A stretch of DNA of 45,909 nt from an uncultured Mycoplasmatota bacterium (GCA_946629885.1 CAMOYI010000081.1:1-45909); one strand, 5' to 3'; shown: positions 1-10,704, numbered from the stretch's first letter. Translations and numbers: made by a program. The notes: generated by a model from the letters alone, not told the origin.

Positions 1-463
<463 letters not shown>

Positions 464-530
464 AAATAACTTTATAAAAAGTTAATTGTAAGTTTAATCT
501 TAGCTACTCAATTAATTAATTGACATTTTA

Positions 531-550
531 CTCAGTTTTCAAAGATCATT
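531..550 (-). promoter_or_regulatory. rRNA leader boxA-like antitermination element
   Basis: Reverse complement AATGATCTTTGAAAACTGAG resembles boxA (TGCTCTTTGAAAAC), located between the rRNA promoter and the 16S 5' end. Confidence 0.6.
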
Positions 551-595
551 TTGCACGTCGCCTTGTTTCAGGCTCTTTTCCGTTCGTGCATTAGT

Positions 596-624
596 AATAT
601 AACATCTCAAATCTTTATTGTCAA
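596..624 (-). promoter_or_regulatory. rRNA operon promoter
   Basis: TTGACA - 17 nt - TATATT on the minus strand. Confidence 0.8.
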
Positions 625-688
625 CACTTTTTTTCAAAAAATTTAATTTTTTTTTAAAATGTTCGATTTTATTGTAAAAATGTGTATA

Positions 689-1237
689 TTACTTCCTTTT
701 TCTCAATTGCTCATACAACTTATCATAGTATTCGATTTCACTTTTTCGAAATGCTAATTGACCATTTTTTTTAGATTCTATCAGTTTGGTTAATTCGTGC
801 TGTATTATCGCATCTAATTCTTTTGAATACTTCATGGTACCTTTATGATATCTGTATTCATTTCTATCTAATACTTTAAATGCTCCATCAGGATATACTC
901 TCAAATCCAAATCATAGTCTATATATTTTATTACACCATCATCAATAATATACGGACTAGCAATATTACAATAATAAAACAAACCAGTCGCTTTTATTTG
1001 ACTTATTACATTATACCAATTGTCTTTATAAAAGAATAATATTGCCGGTTCTTTTGTGTAGTAATGGTGCCCTTTGCCATTATCATCAAATTCGTATATT
1101 TTAGTCTTATAATTTCCGCAGACTAGTACATCGTCTTTGATATCTAATACTGTTGCTTCATCGCACGTTCTTCTAAGTGTACCATTGTGTTTATAACAAT
1201 GTATCTGCAGTTTATCTCCTATTTTTATTTTTCTCAA
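689..1237 (-). CDS. DUF402 family protein (nucleoside tri-/diphosphate phosphatase-like, NtdP/YgaC type)
   Basis: WYNVISQIKATGLFYYCNIASPYIIDDGVIKYIDYDLDLRVYPDG matches the DUF402 signature. Confidence 0.85.
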   Translation of the reverse strand: MRKIKIGDKLQIHCYKHNGTLRRTCDEATVLDIKDDVLVCGNYKTKIYEFDDNGKGHHYYTKEPAILFFYKDNWYNVISQIKATGLFYYCNIASPYIIDDGVIKYIDYDLDLRVYPDGAFKVLDRNEYRYHKGTMKYSKELDAIIQHELTKLIESKKNGQLAFRKSEIEYYDKLYEQLRKRK

Positions 1238-1273
1238 CTTAATACATCTCGTTTCTCAAAAAGAATTATAACA

Positions 1274-1320
1274 AAAAAAAGACAAATTACATAGATTTTT
1301 TTTATGTTTCTTTGTCTTTT
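1274..1320 (-). terminator. intrinsic terminator of pgk
   Basis: AAAAGACAAA...TTTGTCTTTT inverted repeat with an inner ACATA/TATGT stem and flanking A/T tracts. Confidence 0.7.
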
Positions 1321-1334
1321 AATAATATCGCTAT

Positions 1335-2531
1335 TTACTCAAAGAATGATTCATTAGATTTTTCTATTGCTTCTATTCCAGGCAATGTCTCATCTGCGAT
1401 ATATTTTAAAGTGGCTCCACCACCAGTCGACACGAAGTCGACCTTGTCTTCATACCCAAACTTTTCTATTGCACTTGCAGCATCTCCGCCACCTACAATT
1501 TTTAACGCGTTTGTGCCAGCAATTATATTTAATATTTCCTGTGTACCATTTGAAAAATATTTTTTTTCATAGATTCCTACTGTACCATTCACGAATATTG
1601 TGTTTGCAGAAGTTATTATGCGGCTATAGTTTTTTATAGCTTTTGGACCTATATCACCAATCACATCATCAGATTCTATTTCATCCAAATCTTTAAGTGC
1701 TACATCCGAATTATATGATGGCGAACAGATTACATCTTTTGGTAGAACTATCTTATCTTTATATTCATCTATTATCATTTTTGCCTTTTCTAAACTTTCC
1801 TTGCTATAAAGACTTGCTCCAATTTTAAAGCCAGCTGCTTTTAGGAAGGTGTTTGCAAGTCCTCCACCCAACAAAATATAGTCTGCTTTCTCTATTAGCG
1901 AATATATGAGACCAATCTTATCGTCAAGTTTAGAACCGCCCATCAAAACGATAAAAGGATGGCTTGGATTTTTAATGAGTTTATCCAAATTTAAAAGTTC
2001 TTTTTCTACTAGAAACCCGATTCTACTAGGTAGGTGTTTAGGTATTCCCGTCACACTTGCATGTGATCTGTGCATGCTTCCAAATGCATCTAGTACAAAG
2101 TAATCAGCAAGTCCCGCCCAATATAATGATAACTGTGCATCACACGAACTTTCTAATTTACCATTCAAATCAGCATACCTAGTATTCTCTACTATTAATA
2201 TGTCTTTTGGCTTTAATGATGAAACCAACTTCTCTAATTTTTCTCCCATAAACTCATCCGAAAAGCTAATGTTATATTTATTAAGAGACTTTATATACTG
2301 ATAGACAGGATAAAGGGAATTTTTTTCTTTATCGCTTTCCGTTTTTACTCTTCCAAAATGAGATAATATAATTATCTTATTGTTATTATCTATAAGATTG
2401 TCTATCGTTTCAAACGAAGAATCTATTTTTTTTGTACTCATAATTCTATCATCAACTATGCTCACATTATAATCTACTCTTAAAATTACTGTTTTATCTT
2501 TAATAGGATTTTCCCTCAATGTTTTAATCAT
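1335..2531 (-). CDS. pgk: phosphoglycerate kinase
   Basis: PGK motifs (VILRVDYNVS, LSHFGR, DAFGSMHRSHASV, VLMGGSKLDDKIGL, FVSTGGGATL). Start set to the ATG at 2531 because AAGGAG lies just upstream (track has 2567). Confidence 0.96.
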   Translation of the reverse strand: MIKTLRENPIKDKTVILRVDYNVSIVDDRIMSTKKIDSSFETIDNLIDNNNKIIILSHFGRVKTESDKEKNSLYPVYQYIKSLNKYNISFSDEFMGEKLEKLVSSLKPKDILIVENTRYADLNGKLESSCDAQLSLYWAGLADYFVLDAFGSMHRSHASVTGIPKHLPSRIGFLVEKELLNLDKLIKNPSHPFIVLMGGSKLDDKIGLIYSLIEKADYILLGGGLANTFLKAAGFKIGASLYSKESLEKAKMIIDEYKDKIVLPKDVICSPSYNSDVALKDLDEIESDDVIGDIGPKAIKNYSRIITSANTIFVNGTVGIYEKKYFSNGTQEILNIIAGTNALKIVGGGDAASAIEKFGYEDKVDFVSTGGGATLKYIADETLPGIEAIEKSNESFFE

Positions 2532-2582
2532 ATATGTTCTCCTTACTTTATTATTATTTGATAACAATATAATTATACAAAA

Positions 2583-2610
2583 AAAAGATTAAGTTATCAA
2601 ACTTAATCTT
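2583..2610 (-). terminator. intrinsic terminator of the 2603..3433 gene
   Basis: AGATTAAGTTtgatAACTTAATCT followed by a T8 tract on the minus strand. Confidence 0.7.
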
Positions 2611-3433
2611 CTATAAGTTCTATTACGCTTACATCTACGTTAGTCCCGCTATAATGGTCCATCGCCTTAGTTACTAAGTTAATCCAGTGTGGACTAGCAA
2701 TTTTCTCTCCACTATCTGTAAATGTAGGGCAATAAACTTTACCGATTTTTTCTTTAGTATCTAGTCCTTTTCCATAATATCCATTAGACAGTAATCTAAT
2801 ATAAGATAATATTCCGTATTCTATAGTTTTGTGTCTTATTAGTCCTTTTGAACTCATTCCGCCATAGACATTATTTGCTCTTAACATATATTTTACTTTA
2901 TAATATCCACTTTCAGAAGCCCCAATGCTTACTGCGGTCAGATAATCGACATTATTATATATTTTAGTAAAATAATTTATAAGTTTAACAATATATTCAC
3001 TACTTCCCTCGTATGGTATGTAAGTATTGTCGACATCTTTTGGATTTTGTTTTGCATATATTAATAGATATTCAATCAATCCCTTTTCAAATGATCCATA
3101 ATCGACTAAATTTCCATCTTTATCTTTTACTCTACCTATATTATTTGTTACAAAGGCATCATTACTGTTGATATTTATCAAGTTTTCGACAGTTTTTTCT
3201 GAATTCACACCAACTGTTTTACTTAAAAATTCAACAGTATCTTTTTCTTTTGTTAAAAAACATCTTGTGTCACAGTATTCGTAATTTAAATCTAAGAGTA
3301 CCACTTTATGACTTGTATCCTTAGTGACTTCTTCCTTATTGTATATAAATCCCGTACCAAATTCTAATGGTAATAGAAGTGTTACAGTAAGTACTGCATT
3401 CTTTATGACCTTCATAGTCATAATGCTTTTCAT
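2603..3433 (-). CDS. secreted/membrane-anchored glucosaminidase-like (peptidoglycan hydrolase fold) protein
   Basis: N-terminal hydrophobic segment; C-terminal ...ASESGYYKVKYMLRANNVYGGMSSKG...GILSYIRLLSNGYYGKGLDT..., reminiscent of GH73-type glucosaminidases. Start moved to 3433 because AGGGAGG precedes this ATG. Confidence 0.55.
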   Translation of the reverse strand: MKSIMTMKVIKNAVLTVTLLLPLEFGTGFIYNKEEVTKDTSHKVVLLDLNYEYCDTRCFLTKEKDTVEFLSKTVGVNSEKTVENLININSNDAFVTNNIGRVKDKDGNLVDYGSFEKGLIEYLLIYAKQNPKDVDNTYIPYEGSSEYIVKLINYFTKIYNNVDYLTAVSIGASESGYYKVKYMLRANNVYGGMSSKGLIRHKTIEYGILSYIRLLSNGYYGKGLDTKEKIGKVYCPTFTDSGEKIASPHWINLVTKAMDHYSGTNVDVSVIELIED

Positions 3434-3507
3434 AATCGTCCAAACCTCCCTGTAAGAACGGGGCATACTATAACACAATATATGCAAAAAGTCAAATTTG
3501 AGACTTA

Positions 3508-3534
3508 AAAAGTTCCTCAAAAGGAACTATTTTA
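3508..3534 (-). terminator. intrinsic terminator of gap
   Basis: AGTTCCttttgaGGAACTTTTT on the minus strand, right after the gap stop codon. Confidence 0.65.
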
Positions 3535-4531
3535 AACTCAAATAATGTTTTATTGTTCTAACCATTTGTACAGAGTAACCGTACTCATTATCATACCATG
3601 CAACGACTTTTACGAGTTGGTTTTTCCCTTCTCCTATAACTTCAGTTAACAGTCCATCTACCAAAGCGCCTGTTGAATTTCCAATTATATCGCTCGATAC
3701 TATTGGATCCATCGTGAACTTTAGGCTTTCACCAGTATTCTTTTTGAATGCTTCATTTATTTCTTCTACTGTTACATTTTTATTTAGTACTAAGGATAAA
3801 TCTATCATCGATCCGTCAGTGACTGGTACCCTAATGGCATTACCACTCATTTTTCCTTCGAGATTTGGTATTACTTTTCCTATAGCACTAGCAGCACCAG
3901 TACTGGTAGGTATAATATTTGCTGCACATGCACGTCCTCTACGTGACATCATACCTTTTTTGTGATGAACATCCAAATTAACCTGATCATTGGTATAAGC
4001 ATGAATCGTAGTCATGAATCCTCTATTAATTCCAAATGTTTTATCTAGAACATTCAATACTGGTGCAAGACAATTTGTTGTACAACTAGCAGCGCTAATT
4101 ACACTCTCTTCTCCGGTCAACGTGTTTTGATTGACTCCGTAAACAATTGTCTTCATATCTCCCTTACCAGGTGCGCTGATTATTACGCATCTAGCGCCTG
4201 CCTTAATATGCTTTTCGGCATCTTCCAATTTGGTATAAGCTCCAGTACATTCCACAACCATATCTACTTCTAATTCTTCCCATGGAAGGTTAGATGCATC
4301 AGCTTCTTGATAAACTTTTATCATTTTACCGTTACATTTGATAAAGTTATCTACTGATTCTACTTCTTTATTGTAACCACCGTGAACTGTATCATATTTT
4401 AATAAATATGCTAATTCTTCTGGACTCGAAAAGTCGTTCACTGCGACTATTTCTATATCCTTCTCATCTATTAATTCTCTAAAAACAATTCTTCCTATAC
4501 GGCCTAATCCGTTTATTGCAATCTTTTTCAT
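3527..4531 (-). CDS. gap: glyceraldehyde-3-phosphate dehydrogenase (type I)
   Basis: INGLGRIGRIVFRE N-terminus, active site SAASCTTNCLAPV, WYDNEYGYS. Confidence 0.98.
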   Translation of the reverse strand: MKKIAINGLGRIGRIVFRELIDEKDIEIVAVNDFSSPEELAYLLKYDTVHGGYNKEVESVDNFIKCNGKMIKVYQEADASNLPWEELEVDMVVECTGAYTKLEDAEKHIKAGARCVIISAPGKGDMKTIVYGVNQNTLTGEESVISAASCTTNCLAPVLNVLDKTFGINRGFMTTIHAYTNDQVNLDVHHKKGMMSRRGRACAANIIPTSTGAASAIGKVIPNLEGKMSGNAIRVPVTDGSMIDLSLVLNKNVTVEEINEAFKKNTGESLKFTMDPIVSSDIIGNSTGALVDGLLTEVIGEGKNQLVKVVAWYDNEYGYSVQMVRTIKHYLSLK

Positions 4532-4543
4532 ATTTCCTCTTTT

Positions 4544-6199
4544 CTATTTTTCATAAATACTGCCACCAATAAATTCTCTTAATATGTTATCATTTTTAAT
4601 ATACTCGCTGCTTATTGGATAGAACATTCTTAAAAGGCCTAGCAACCGCCTAGCTTCTTCATAGTATATCGAATCTATTGGAACACTGTATAAAAGCGGC
4701 TCGGCAAAAACTCTCAACACACCCATTTCATATGCGTGTGCAGTATTTAAAACTGCGTCTATATCTATAGTATATGGGAATATATAGTTTTCTTCACCTT
4801 TTCGAACGTTCTTCCATTCTTCTAGTGCAACTTCTACAGTCTTTCCACGCATTCGATTGTCTCTTACAATTCTTCTAATCAATCTCATATCTGTTGTAGA
4901 CAAGTGATTGTGTCTATCTAAAGCTAAAGGGGTAAATGGGCATATAAGAATTTTATATTTGTTTTCCCTTTTAATGCTCTTAGTAAATACGTCATTTAGG
5001 CAATGTATTCCCTCAATTAACAATATATCATTATCGCTCAATTTAATCGGTTTTCTAACATATTCTTTAACACCAGTAATAAAATTAAACTTAGGAACAA
5101 CAACCTCTTCTTTTTTTAACAACTTCTTCAAATGATCGTTAAAAAGATCTAAGTCCATTGCATCAATTGTATCGAAATCATATTTGCCATCTTTATCCTT
5201 TGGATTATCTTTTCTTTCTTTAAAGTAATCGTCAGCACTTAACATTATAGGGTTAAGGCCAAATGTTTCTAAATACGTACATAATTTATGTGTACTTGTG
5301 GTCTTTCCAGAGCTGCTAGGTCCACCCAATAATATAATCTTTATGTCGCTTTTCTTTTTTACTATATCTCTTGCTATAGAATATAAAGACTCTTCTAGGA
5401 ATATATCGTTCATTGCTATGAACTTTTGTATTTCTCCCTTAGATATAACTTTGTTTAAATCTCTTACATAACTCGCTTTACTAAGCTCAGCCCATCTGTT
5501 ATATTTTAATAGTTCAGCATATATCCGTTCATTGTATGCCCACTCAGGCAAATTATCTTTCGATTCACATCGAGGATATAAAAGGACAATTGAATTGCTG
5601 TCAATTCTTTTAACATCGAATAATGTTAAGCATCCCGTGCTAAATGGCATTGGACTGTAAAAATAATTATAATTATGATTTAATTCAAACAATTCAACAT
5701 ACCTATTTGGTATATTGTGGATATTGTCGGATTTTTCATCTTCAGAAGTAGAAATATAGTATTTAATTGCATCTTCTCTTTTAGTAATACACTTTTTAAT
5801 CGGATAATCATAATCTATTAGTTCTTGCATTTTGCTTTTAAGTAAAGATACGTCTTCCTCAGAAATTCTCTTATCAATTTTGGCATATATACCTTTGTCT
5901 AGCGAATATTTGAAATTAACTTCTCTTTTCCAAAGTTCCCTAGCTGCTATGATTAATATAAATTTCAATCCAGATTGATACATTTTATTTCCAACTTGAT
6001 CGTTGTATCCAAAAAAGGTAATATTGGTATTTTCATATAATTTAGTACTTAAATCAACCACTACTGTTCCAATTCTAGCTCCTACAACTGTTTCACCTGT
6101 TATCTTTTTATAGTTTTTAGCTATTTCATATATTGCTGTCCCAGAAGAAAAGCTTAGACTTGGAAGCCCATTCATTATCACATTTATCTTTTCGCCCAT
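4544..6199 (-). CDS. nucleoside (uridine) kinase with N-terminal TGS/ThrRS-like domains
   Basis: TGS-like N-terminus; P-loop LLGGPSSSGKTTSTHKL; uridine-kinase motifs DDYFKERKDNPKD, YDFDTIDAMDL, LIEGIHCLND. Confidence 0.88.
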   Translation of the reverse strand: MGEKINVIMNGLPSLSFSSGTAIYEIAKNYKKITGETVVGARIGTVVVDLSTKLYENTNITFFGYNDQVGNKMYQSGLKFILIIAARELWKREVNFKYSLDKGIYAKIDKRISEEDVSLLKSKMQELIDYDYPIKKCITKREDAIKYYISTSEDEKSDNIHNIPNRYVELFELNHNYNYFYSPMPFSTGCLTLFDVKRIDSNSIVLLYPRCESKDNLPEWAYNERIYAELLKYNRWAELSKASYVRDLNKVISKGEIQKFIAMNDIFLEESLYSIARDIVKKKSDIKIILLGGPSSSGKTTSTHKLCTYLETFGLNPIMLSADDYFKERKDNPKDKDGKYDFDTIDAMDLDLFNDHLKKLLKKEEVVVPKFNFITGVKEYVRKPIKLSDNDILLIEGIHCLNDVFTKSIKRENKYKILICPFTPLALDRHNHLSTTDMRLIRRIVRDNRMRGKTVEVALEEWKNVRKGEENYIFPYTIDIDAVLNTAHAYEMGVLRVFAEPLLYSVPIDSIYYEEARRLLGLLRMFYPISSEYIKNDNILREFIGGSIYEK

Positions 6200-6258
6200 A
6201 TTTATATCTTCCTTACTATAATGATTTTAACATATTTTATGAATTATTACTAATAGTT

Positions 6259-7155
6259 TTATTTATCGATGTTTATTATTCTATCGTATACTTCATTTAT
6301 TTTACGAAAGTGATGATTAATATATGACTTTGTAACTTTCTTGTCTATTTCTATGCTAATGACATCTGCAAGTGCCTGATAACTCATTTCAGGATACTTT
6401 AATCGGTATTCACATACTTGAACAGTTTTATCGTCTAACAGTGAATAATAATCGTTATCTTTAATATATTTAATAATCGATAGTTGTTTATCTGAAGTTT
6501 TGAGTGATTTCTCATAGTTTGCTTGTTCACAATTGTTTAACCTATTTACCATGTTTTTATGATCTCTATAAATTCGTATATCTTCAAAGTAAAATAGGGA
6601 ATTAATGGCGCCTAGCAATTTCAAAAAATCACTTATTTCTTCGCTAGATTTCAGATACAACATATAGTTTTTATCTCTTTTAATTAATTTAAAATTATAG
6701 CCAAGTGAATTGACAATGTTTTTGAAGTAATCCGCGCGAGTCTCTTCTTGGAAGACAATTTCCATATGATATTGACTTTTTTTAGGGTCACTTACACTAC
6801 CTGAAGCCAAAAAAGCTCCTTTAATAAAGGAAATAAGTTCTTCTTTGTCAGATTGATCTATTATGCCAAGTTCTCTTTCAAATAGAGCCCTTGAAAAGGG
6901 AATCTCGAAAATAAATAGTCTTTTTACAATAAACTTTTTTTGAATTCTGATAGTCATATTAACATTCATCTTGAAACTATATTTTAAAGTTTTAAATAAT
7001 TTTTTAGCTACACTCATGTTTTCAAGAGATAGTACGGTTTTATCGTTTATATACACGGCATTCATAAAGACATAACCTAAAAGTAGATAGCGATTCTCTA
7101 TTTCGTTTAATAATGCCTCTGATATTTCATTTTTTACCTGACTTGTAAATGTCAT
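6259..7155 (-). CDS. whiA: DNA-binding protein WhiA
   Basis: LAGLIDADG-like N-domain (FIKGAFLASGSVSDPKKSQYHMEI) plus C-terminal HTH ...RLKYPEMSYQALADVI....ITKSYINHHFRKI-type sequence. Confidence 0.92.
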   Translation of the reverse strand: MTFTSQVKNEISEALLNEIENRYLLLGYVFMNAVYINDKTVLSLENMSVAKKLFKTLKYSFKMNVNMTIRIQKKFIVKRLFIFEIPFSRALFERELGIIDQSDKEELISFIKGAFLASGSVSDPKKSQYHMEIVFQEETRADYFKNIVNSLGYNFKLIKRDKNYMLYLKSSEEISDFLKLLGAINSLFYFEDIRIYRDHKNMVNRLNNCEQANYEKSLKTSDKQLSIIKYIKDNDYYSLLDDKTVQVCEYRLKYPEMSYQALADVISIEIDKKVTKSYINHHFRKINEVYDRIINIDK

Positions 7156-7198
7156 ATGATCACCCGCAATCGATTATATTATATATGTTTTCGAAAAA

Positions 7199-7227
7199 AA
7201 ATAAAACCCGATTTAACGGATTTTATT
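7199..7227 (-). terminator. intrinsic terminator of the transporter gene
   Basis: AATAAAATCCGttaaaTCGGGTTTTATTTTTTTTC on the minus strand. Confidence 0.65.
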
Positions 7228-8623
7228 AAATTAATAACATTATAGCTATCAAAACTAAGGCTGCAAGTAACATTGCAACGAAGAACTTCCAAATATATTT
7301 TAACCAATCTTTGTATGGAATATTCATATATGCAAGACCAATCATAAGTATTGCACTAGATGGTGCAACGAAACTTAATAATCCAAATACAGACTGGAAT
7401 ATAATTGAAAGGACATTGACATGTTCTGGATACGTAGCAGCGATGTATGCTCCAGATAGGCTTGCAACATATGGCATTTCAACACCGAAAAGTGAAGTAA
7501 TAAATGCGCTAACAGTTGCAAAAACTACATTAAATCCCTTTGCAAGACCGCAAATCCAACTTACCATTACAGGAACCACTTGGAATACGAGTGAGAAAGT
7601 AAGAATTGCATATACGAATAGTAAAACAACTATTACATAAGATAATTTCTTAAATCCTTCACCAAAAGATTCTATTACTTCGTCAAACTTAACTTTACCA
7701 AACCAATGAATTAGAAGTATTATAAATAACAATACAAATTGGATTGTAAAGATATCCCAAGCTCCAAATTCAATGAAAGTCCCAATTAAATATGAGAATA
7801 TTGGTACACCAAATATTGTAATTTTATTTACCCACTCTGTTGCACTTGTAAATGCTGTTACATTCCATGTAGTCCATGGTAAGTAAGCAAGAATAGTTAC
7901 AACAGCTAAAAGGCAAAGACAAACAATATATGGCCAAACTTTTGCACTCTTGCCAGACTTATAAGATTCAACTTCAAATTTGTCATATTCTTCGAATGCT
8001 TTATCTGTTTTGTTCTTCTTCATATTTAAAAGTGCGAACGTAAGCATTAATCCTAAAGCAACTACGAATAGTATAACTCTATACCAAATGCTAACTGTAC
8101 CGAACACATCATTCAATATGCCTGCAATCCTTTGACTATAAAGACTACCGATGGTACCAACTAACAATGCTCCAAATGTAGATGAGAATGCAGTTAATTT
8201 ATTAATTTTCATTCTATTCATGATAGAAATAATAAATGGAATAAATACCAATAATGGGAAATATTCACTAGTTAAACTACATAGTACAGATAGAACAACC
8301 ATAGTAAGTACTACAAATAGTGTTTCACGTCCTTTAAGTTTTTTGCTAATGTTTTTAACTAAAGTTTGATATCCAGATACTTTTGATAGTACTTGATAAA
8401 AGCCACCAAGTACAAACAAGAAAGTAACTAATACTGTGAAATAGTATATGCCAAGAAGACCATATTGCATGAAATTGATAAGTCCAACTCTCGTAATTTC
8501 TTCCTTGACTATCTCAGTACCGCCGAAATGTCCATATGGGATTAACCAAGTCAATAATACTGATAGTAATACTAATATTCCTGAAACTTTAATTAAATCA
8601 TATTTTTCAAAAAATCTTTTCAT
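7226..8623 (-). CDS. multi-TM transporter, YfcC/DcuC-like (IT superfamily)
   Basis: About 12 predicted TM segments; motifs SEYFPLLVFIPFIISIMNRMKI, FGALLVGTIGSLYSQ and C-terminal VAPSSAILMIGLAYMNIPYKDWLKYIWKFF typical of YfcC-like carriers. Confidence 0.65.
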   Translation of the reverse strand: MKRFFEKYDLIKVSGILVLLSVLLTWLIPYGHFGGTEIVKEEITRVGLINFMQYGLLGIYYFTVLVTFLFVLGGFYQVLSKVSGYQTLVKNISKKLKGRETLFVVLTMVVLSVLCSLTSEYFPLLVFIPFIISIMNRMKINKLTAFSSTFGALLVGTIGSLYSQRIAGILNDVFGTVSIWYRVILFVVALGLMLTFALLNMKKNKTDKAFEEYDKFEVESYKSGKSAKVWPYIVCLCLLAVVTILAYLPWTTWNVTAFTSATEWVNKITIFGVPIFSYLIGTFIEFGAWDIFTIQFVLLFIILLIHWFGKVKFDEVIESFGEGFKKLSYVIVVLLFVYAILTFSLVFQVVPVMVSWICGLAKGFNVVFATVSAFITSLFGVEMPYVASLSGAYIAATYPEHVNVLSIIFQSVFGLLSFVAPSSAILMIGLAYMNIPYKDWLKYIWKFFVAMLLAALVLIAIMLLI

Positions 8624-8706
8624 AACCCTCCTCCTATATTCAGATTATACCACAAACAAATATTAAAATACAACGAATATTCTAATTTTTGGCAATTTAT
8701 TTTTAC

Positions 8707-8735
8707 TTGAATACAACTCAGATATACCGTATAAT
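8707..8735 (+). promoter_or_regulatory. glmS promoter
   Basis: TTGAAT - 17 nt - TATAAT. Confidence 0.8.
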
Positions 8736-8780
8736 ATTAACTAATAAAATTGGACGCACTAGAAAGGTAAGTGTCTAATT

Positions 8781-8920
8781 AGCACCTGACCCCACGGGGT
8801 GACGAGGAAGATAGTTGTCGAGATTTCGGTGGATGCTATCTCGGATTAGCAATTCGTAAGGCATTTTATGAAAAAATAAAAATAAGATTATAACAAGTAA
8901 GTGCCAATGCAAACTTAAAG
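8781..8920 (+). ncRNA. glmS ribozyme (GlcN6P-responsive self-cleaving leader)
   Basis: Predicted cleavage A|GCACC; P1 ACCC(CACG)GGGT; conserved GACGAGGaAGATAG...TTGTCGAGATTTCGGTGGATGCTATCTcGG core with P2 AGATAG/CTATCT; immediately upstream of glmS. 3' boundary approximate. Confidence 0.9.
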
Positions 8921-8934
8921 AAGGATGTGATTAT

Positions 8935-10704
8935 ATGTGCGGCATAGTCGGTTATATCGGCAAGTCACACAATTCAACCGAAGTACTACTATCGGGATTA
9001 ACCAATTTAGAATATAGAGGTTACGATTCAGCGGGAATCGCAAGAATATGTAACGGTGAAATCGAAATAATTAAGTCATGTGGACCAATCGTTAATTTGA
9101 AAGATAAAGTTAACTATAGCAAAAATAGTAATATAGGGATAGGACATACCAGATGGGCTACACATGGTGTTCCATCGATTGAAAATTCTCACCCACATAA
9201 GGTTGGGAAAACCACAATTGTTCATAACGGAATTATAGAAAACTACTTAGAACTTAAAAAAGATTTAAATGCTATATATGAGTTTAAATCTGACACAGAT
9301 ACAGAAGTTGCATGTGCGCTTTTAGATAATCTTTATAAAGAATGTAATGATATGTTAAAGGCAATTCAAAATTTTCAAGATATAGTTCGTGGCAGTTATG
9401 CCATCGCTATACTCAGCGATGATGAGCCAAATACGATTTATGTAATTAAACATATGAGTCCGTTAATTATTGGCGTTGGAGATGATGAAACATTTATTGC
9501 AAGCGATGTTCCTGCAATATTAGAGTATACTAAAAATTATGTCGTATTAAATGATGGTGATTACGCTAAAGTTACTAATGATGGCTTTAAAATTTATGAT
9601 TCAAATGGCAACGAAAAAAAATATGATGTAAGAACATTTAGTCTTGATGCATCATCAATTGGCAAAAATGGATATGATCATTTTATGCTAAAAGAGATTA
9701 ATGAGGAACCAGAAATCGCCAAGAAATTGATCAATAGATATATTGAAAACGGAGAAATTAAAAAACTTCCAAGTATAAAGGACTGCAAAAATGTTACTAT
9801 TGTCGCATGCGGAAGCGCCATGCATGCTGGTCTTATAGGAAAATACTTAATAGAAAAAAATATTGAAATACCAGTATCTGTAGAAATAGCAAGTGAGTTT
9901 AGATATAAACAGTTATTTATCGATAAGAACTCCCTTGTAATTGTCATTTCTCAATCTGGAGAGACTGCAGATACCTTAGCAGCCGTCAAGATTGCTAAGG
10001 AGAAGGGTGCTAAAACATTAGGTATAGTTAATGTTGTTGAAAGCTCTATTGCTAGAGAAGTAGATGATGTGATTTATACTGAAGCCGGTAGTGAAATCGC
10101 TGTTGCAACGACCAAAGCTTACTTTGCGCAAGTACTTATGCTTATGTTCTTATCTTTGAGAGATAAAGATTTGGACAGCGAAGACTTTAAGTCTGCCCAT
10201 GTGGATATCGATAAACTTATCCACAGAGACGAAATCTATGATAAGATTGCTAAAAAAATACATGAACAAAATGATATTTACTTCATTGGTAGACAAATAG
10301 ATTACAGTTTATGTATGGAAGGCTCACTTAAATTAAAAGAAATTTCTTATCTACATAGCGAGGCATACGCAGCTGGTGAACTAAAACATGGATCTATTGC
10401 ACTTATAGGTGATGGTACTCCAGTATTCTCTGTTATTACTGATGAATCAATTGCAGAAAAAACTAGAAGCAATATGAAGGAAGTAAAAGCAAGAGGAGCT
10501 CATGTAATCCTATTAATTAGTGAAGACTTGGATTATGATGGGGATGACTATGATGAAAAGATCGTAATACCTGCCCATCAAGAATTTTTAAAGAGTATAA
10601 TTGCAATTATTCCTCTACAGTTAATATCGTATAAGACAGCTTTACTTAGAGGTTGTTCAATTGATAAGCCAAAAAACTTAGCTAAGTCCGTTACAGTTGA
10701 ATAA
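8935..10704 (+). CDS. glmS: glutamine--fructose-6-phosphate aminotransferase (isomerizing)
   Basis: MCGIVGYIGK N-terminal nucleophile Cys; SIS domains; C-terminal DKPKNLAKSVTVE. Confidence 0.98.
   Translation: MCGIVGYIGKSHNSTEVLLSGLTNLEYRGYDSAGIARICNGEIEIIKSCGPIVNLKDKVNYSKNSNIGIGHTRWATHGVPSIENSHPHKVGKTTIVHNGIIENYLELKKDLNAIYEFKSDTDTEVACALLDNLYKECNDMLKAIQNFQDIVRGSYAIAILSDDEPNTIYVIKHMSPLIIGVGDDETFIASDVPAILEYTKNYVVLNDGDYAKVTNDGFKIYDSNGNEKKYDVRTFSLDASSIGKNGYDHFMLKEINEEPEIAKKLINRYIENGEIKKLPSIKDCKNVTIVACGSAMHAGLIGKYLIEKNIEIPVSVEIASEFRYKQLFIDKNSLVIVISQSGETADTLAAVKIAKEKGAKTLGIVNVVESSIAREVDDVIYTEAGSEIAVATTKAYFAQVLMLMFLSLRDKDLDSEDFKSAHVDIDKLIHRDEIYDKIAKKIHEQNDIYFIGRQIDYSLCMEGSLKLKEISYLHSEAYAAGELKHGSIALIGDGTPVFSVITDESIAEKTRSNMKEVKARGAHVILLISEDLDYDGDDYDEKIVIPAHQEFLKSIIAIIPLQLISYKTALLRGCSIDKPKNLAKSVTVE

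Noticed and set aside
7156-7225. Possible riboswitch upstream of whiA or in the transporter 3' region
   Set aside because: Only a simple terminator hairpin for the transporter gene is present; no aptamer-like structure.
8765-8903. GTAAGTG direct repeats flanking the glmS ribozyme
   Set aside because: Too short (7 nt) and in an AT-rich leader; likely coincidental or part of ribozyme secondary structure.
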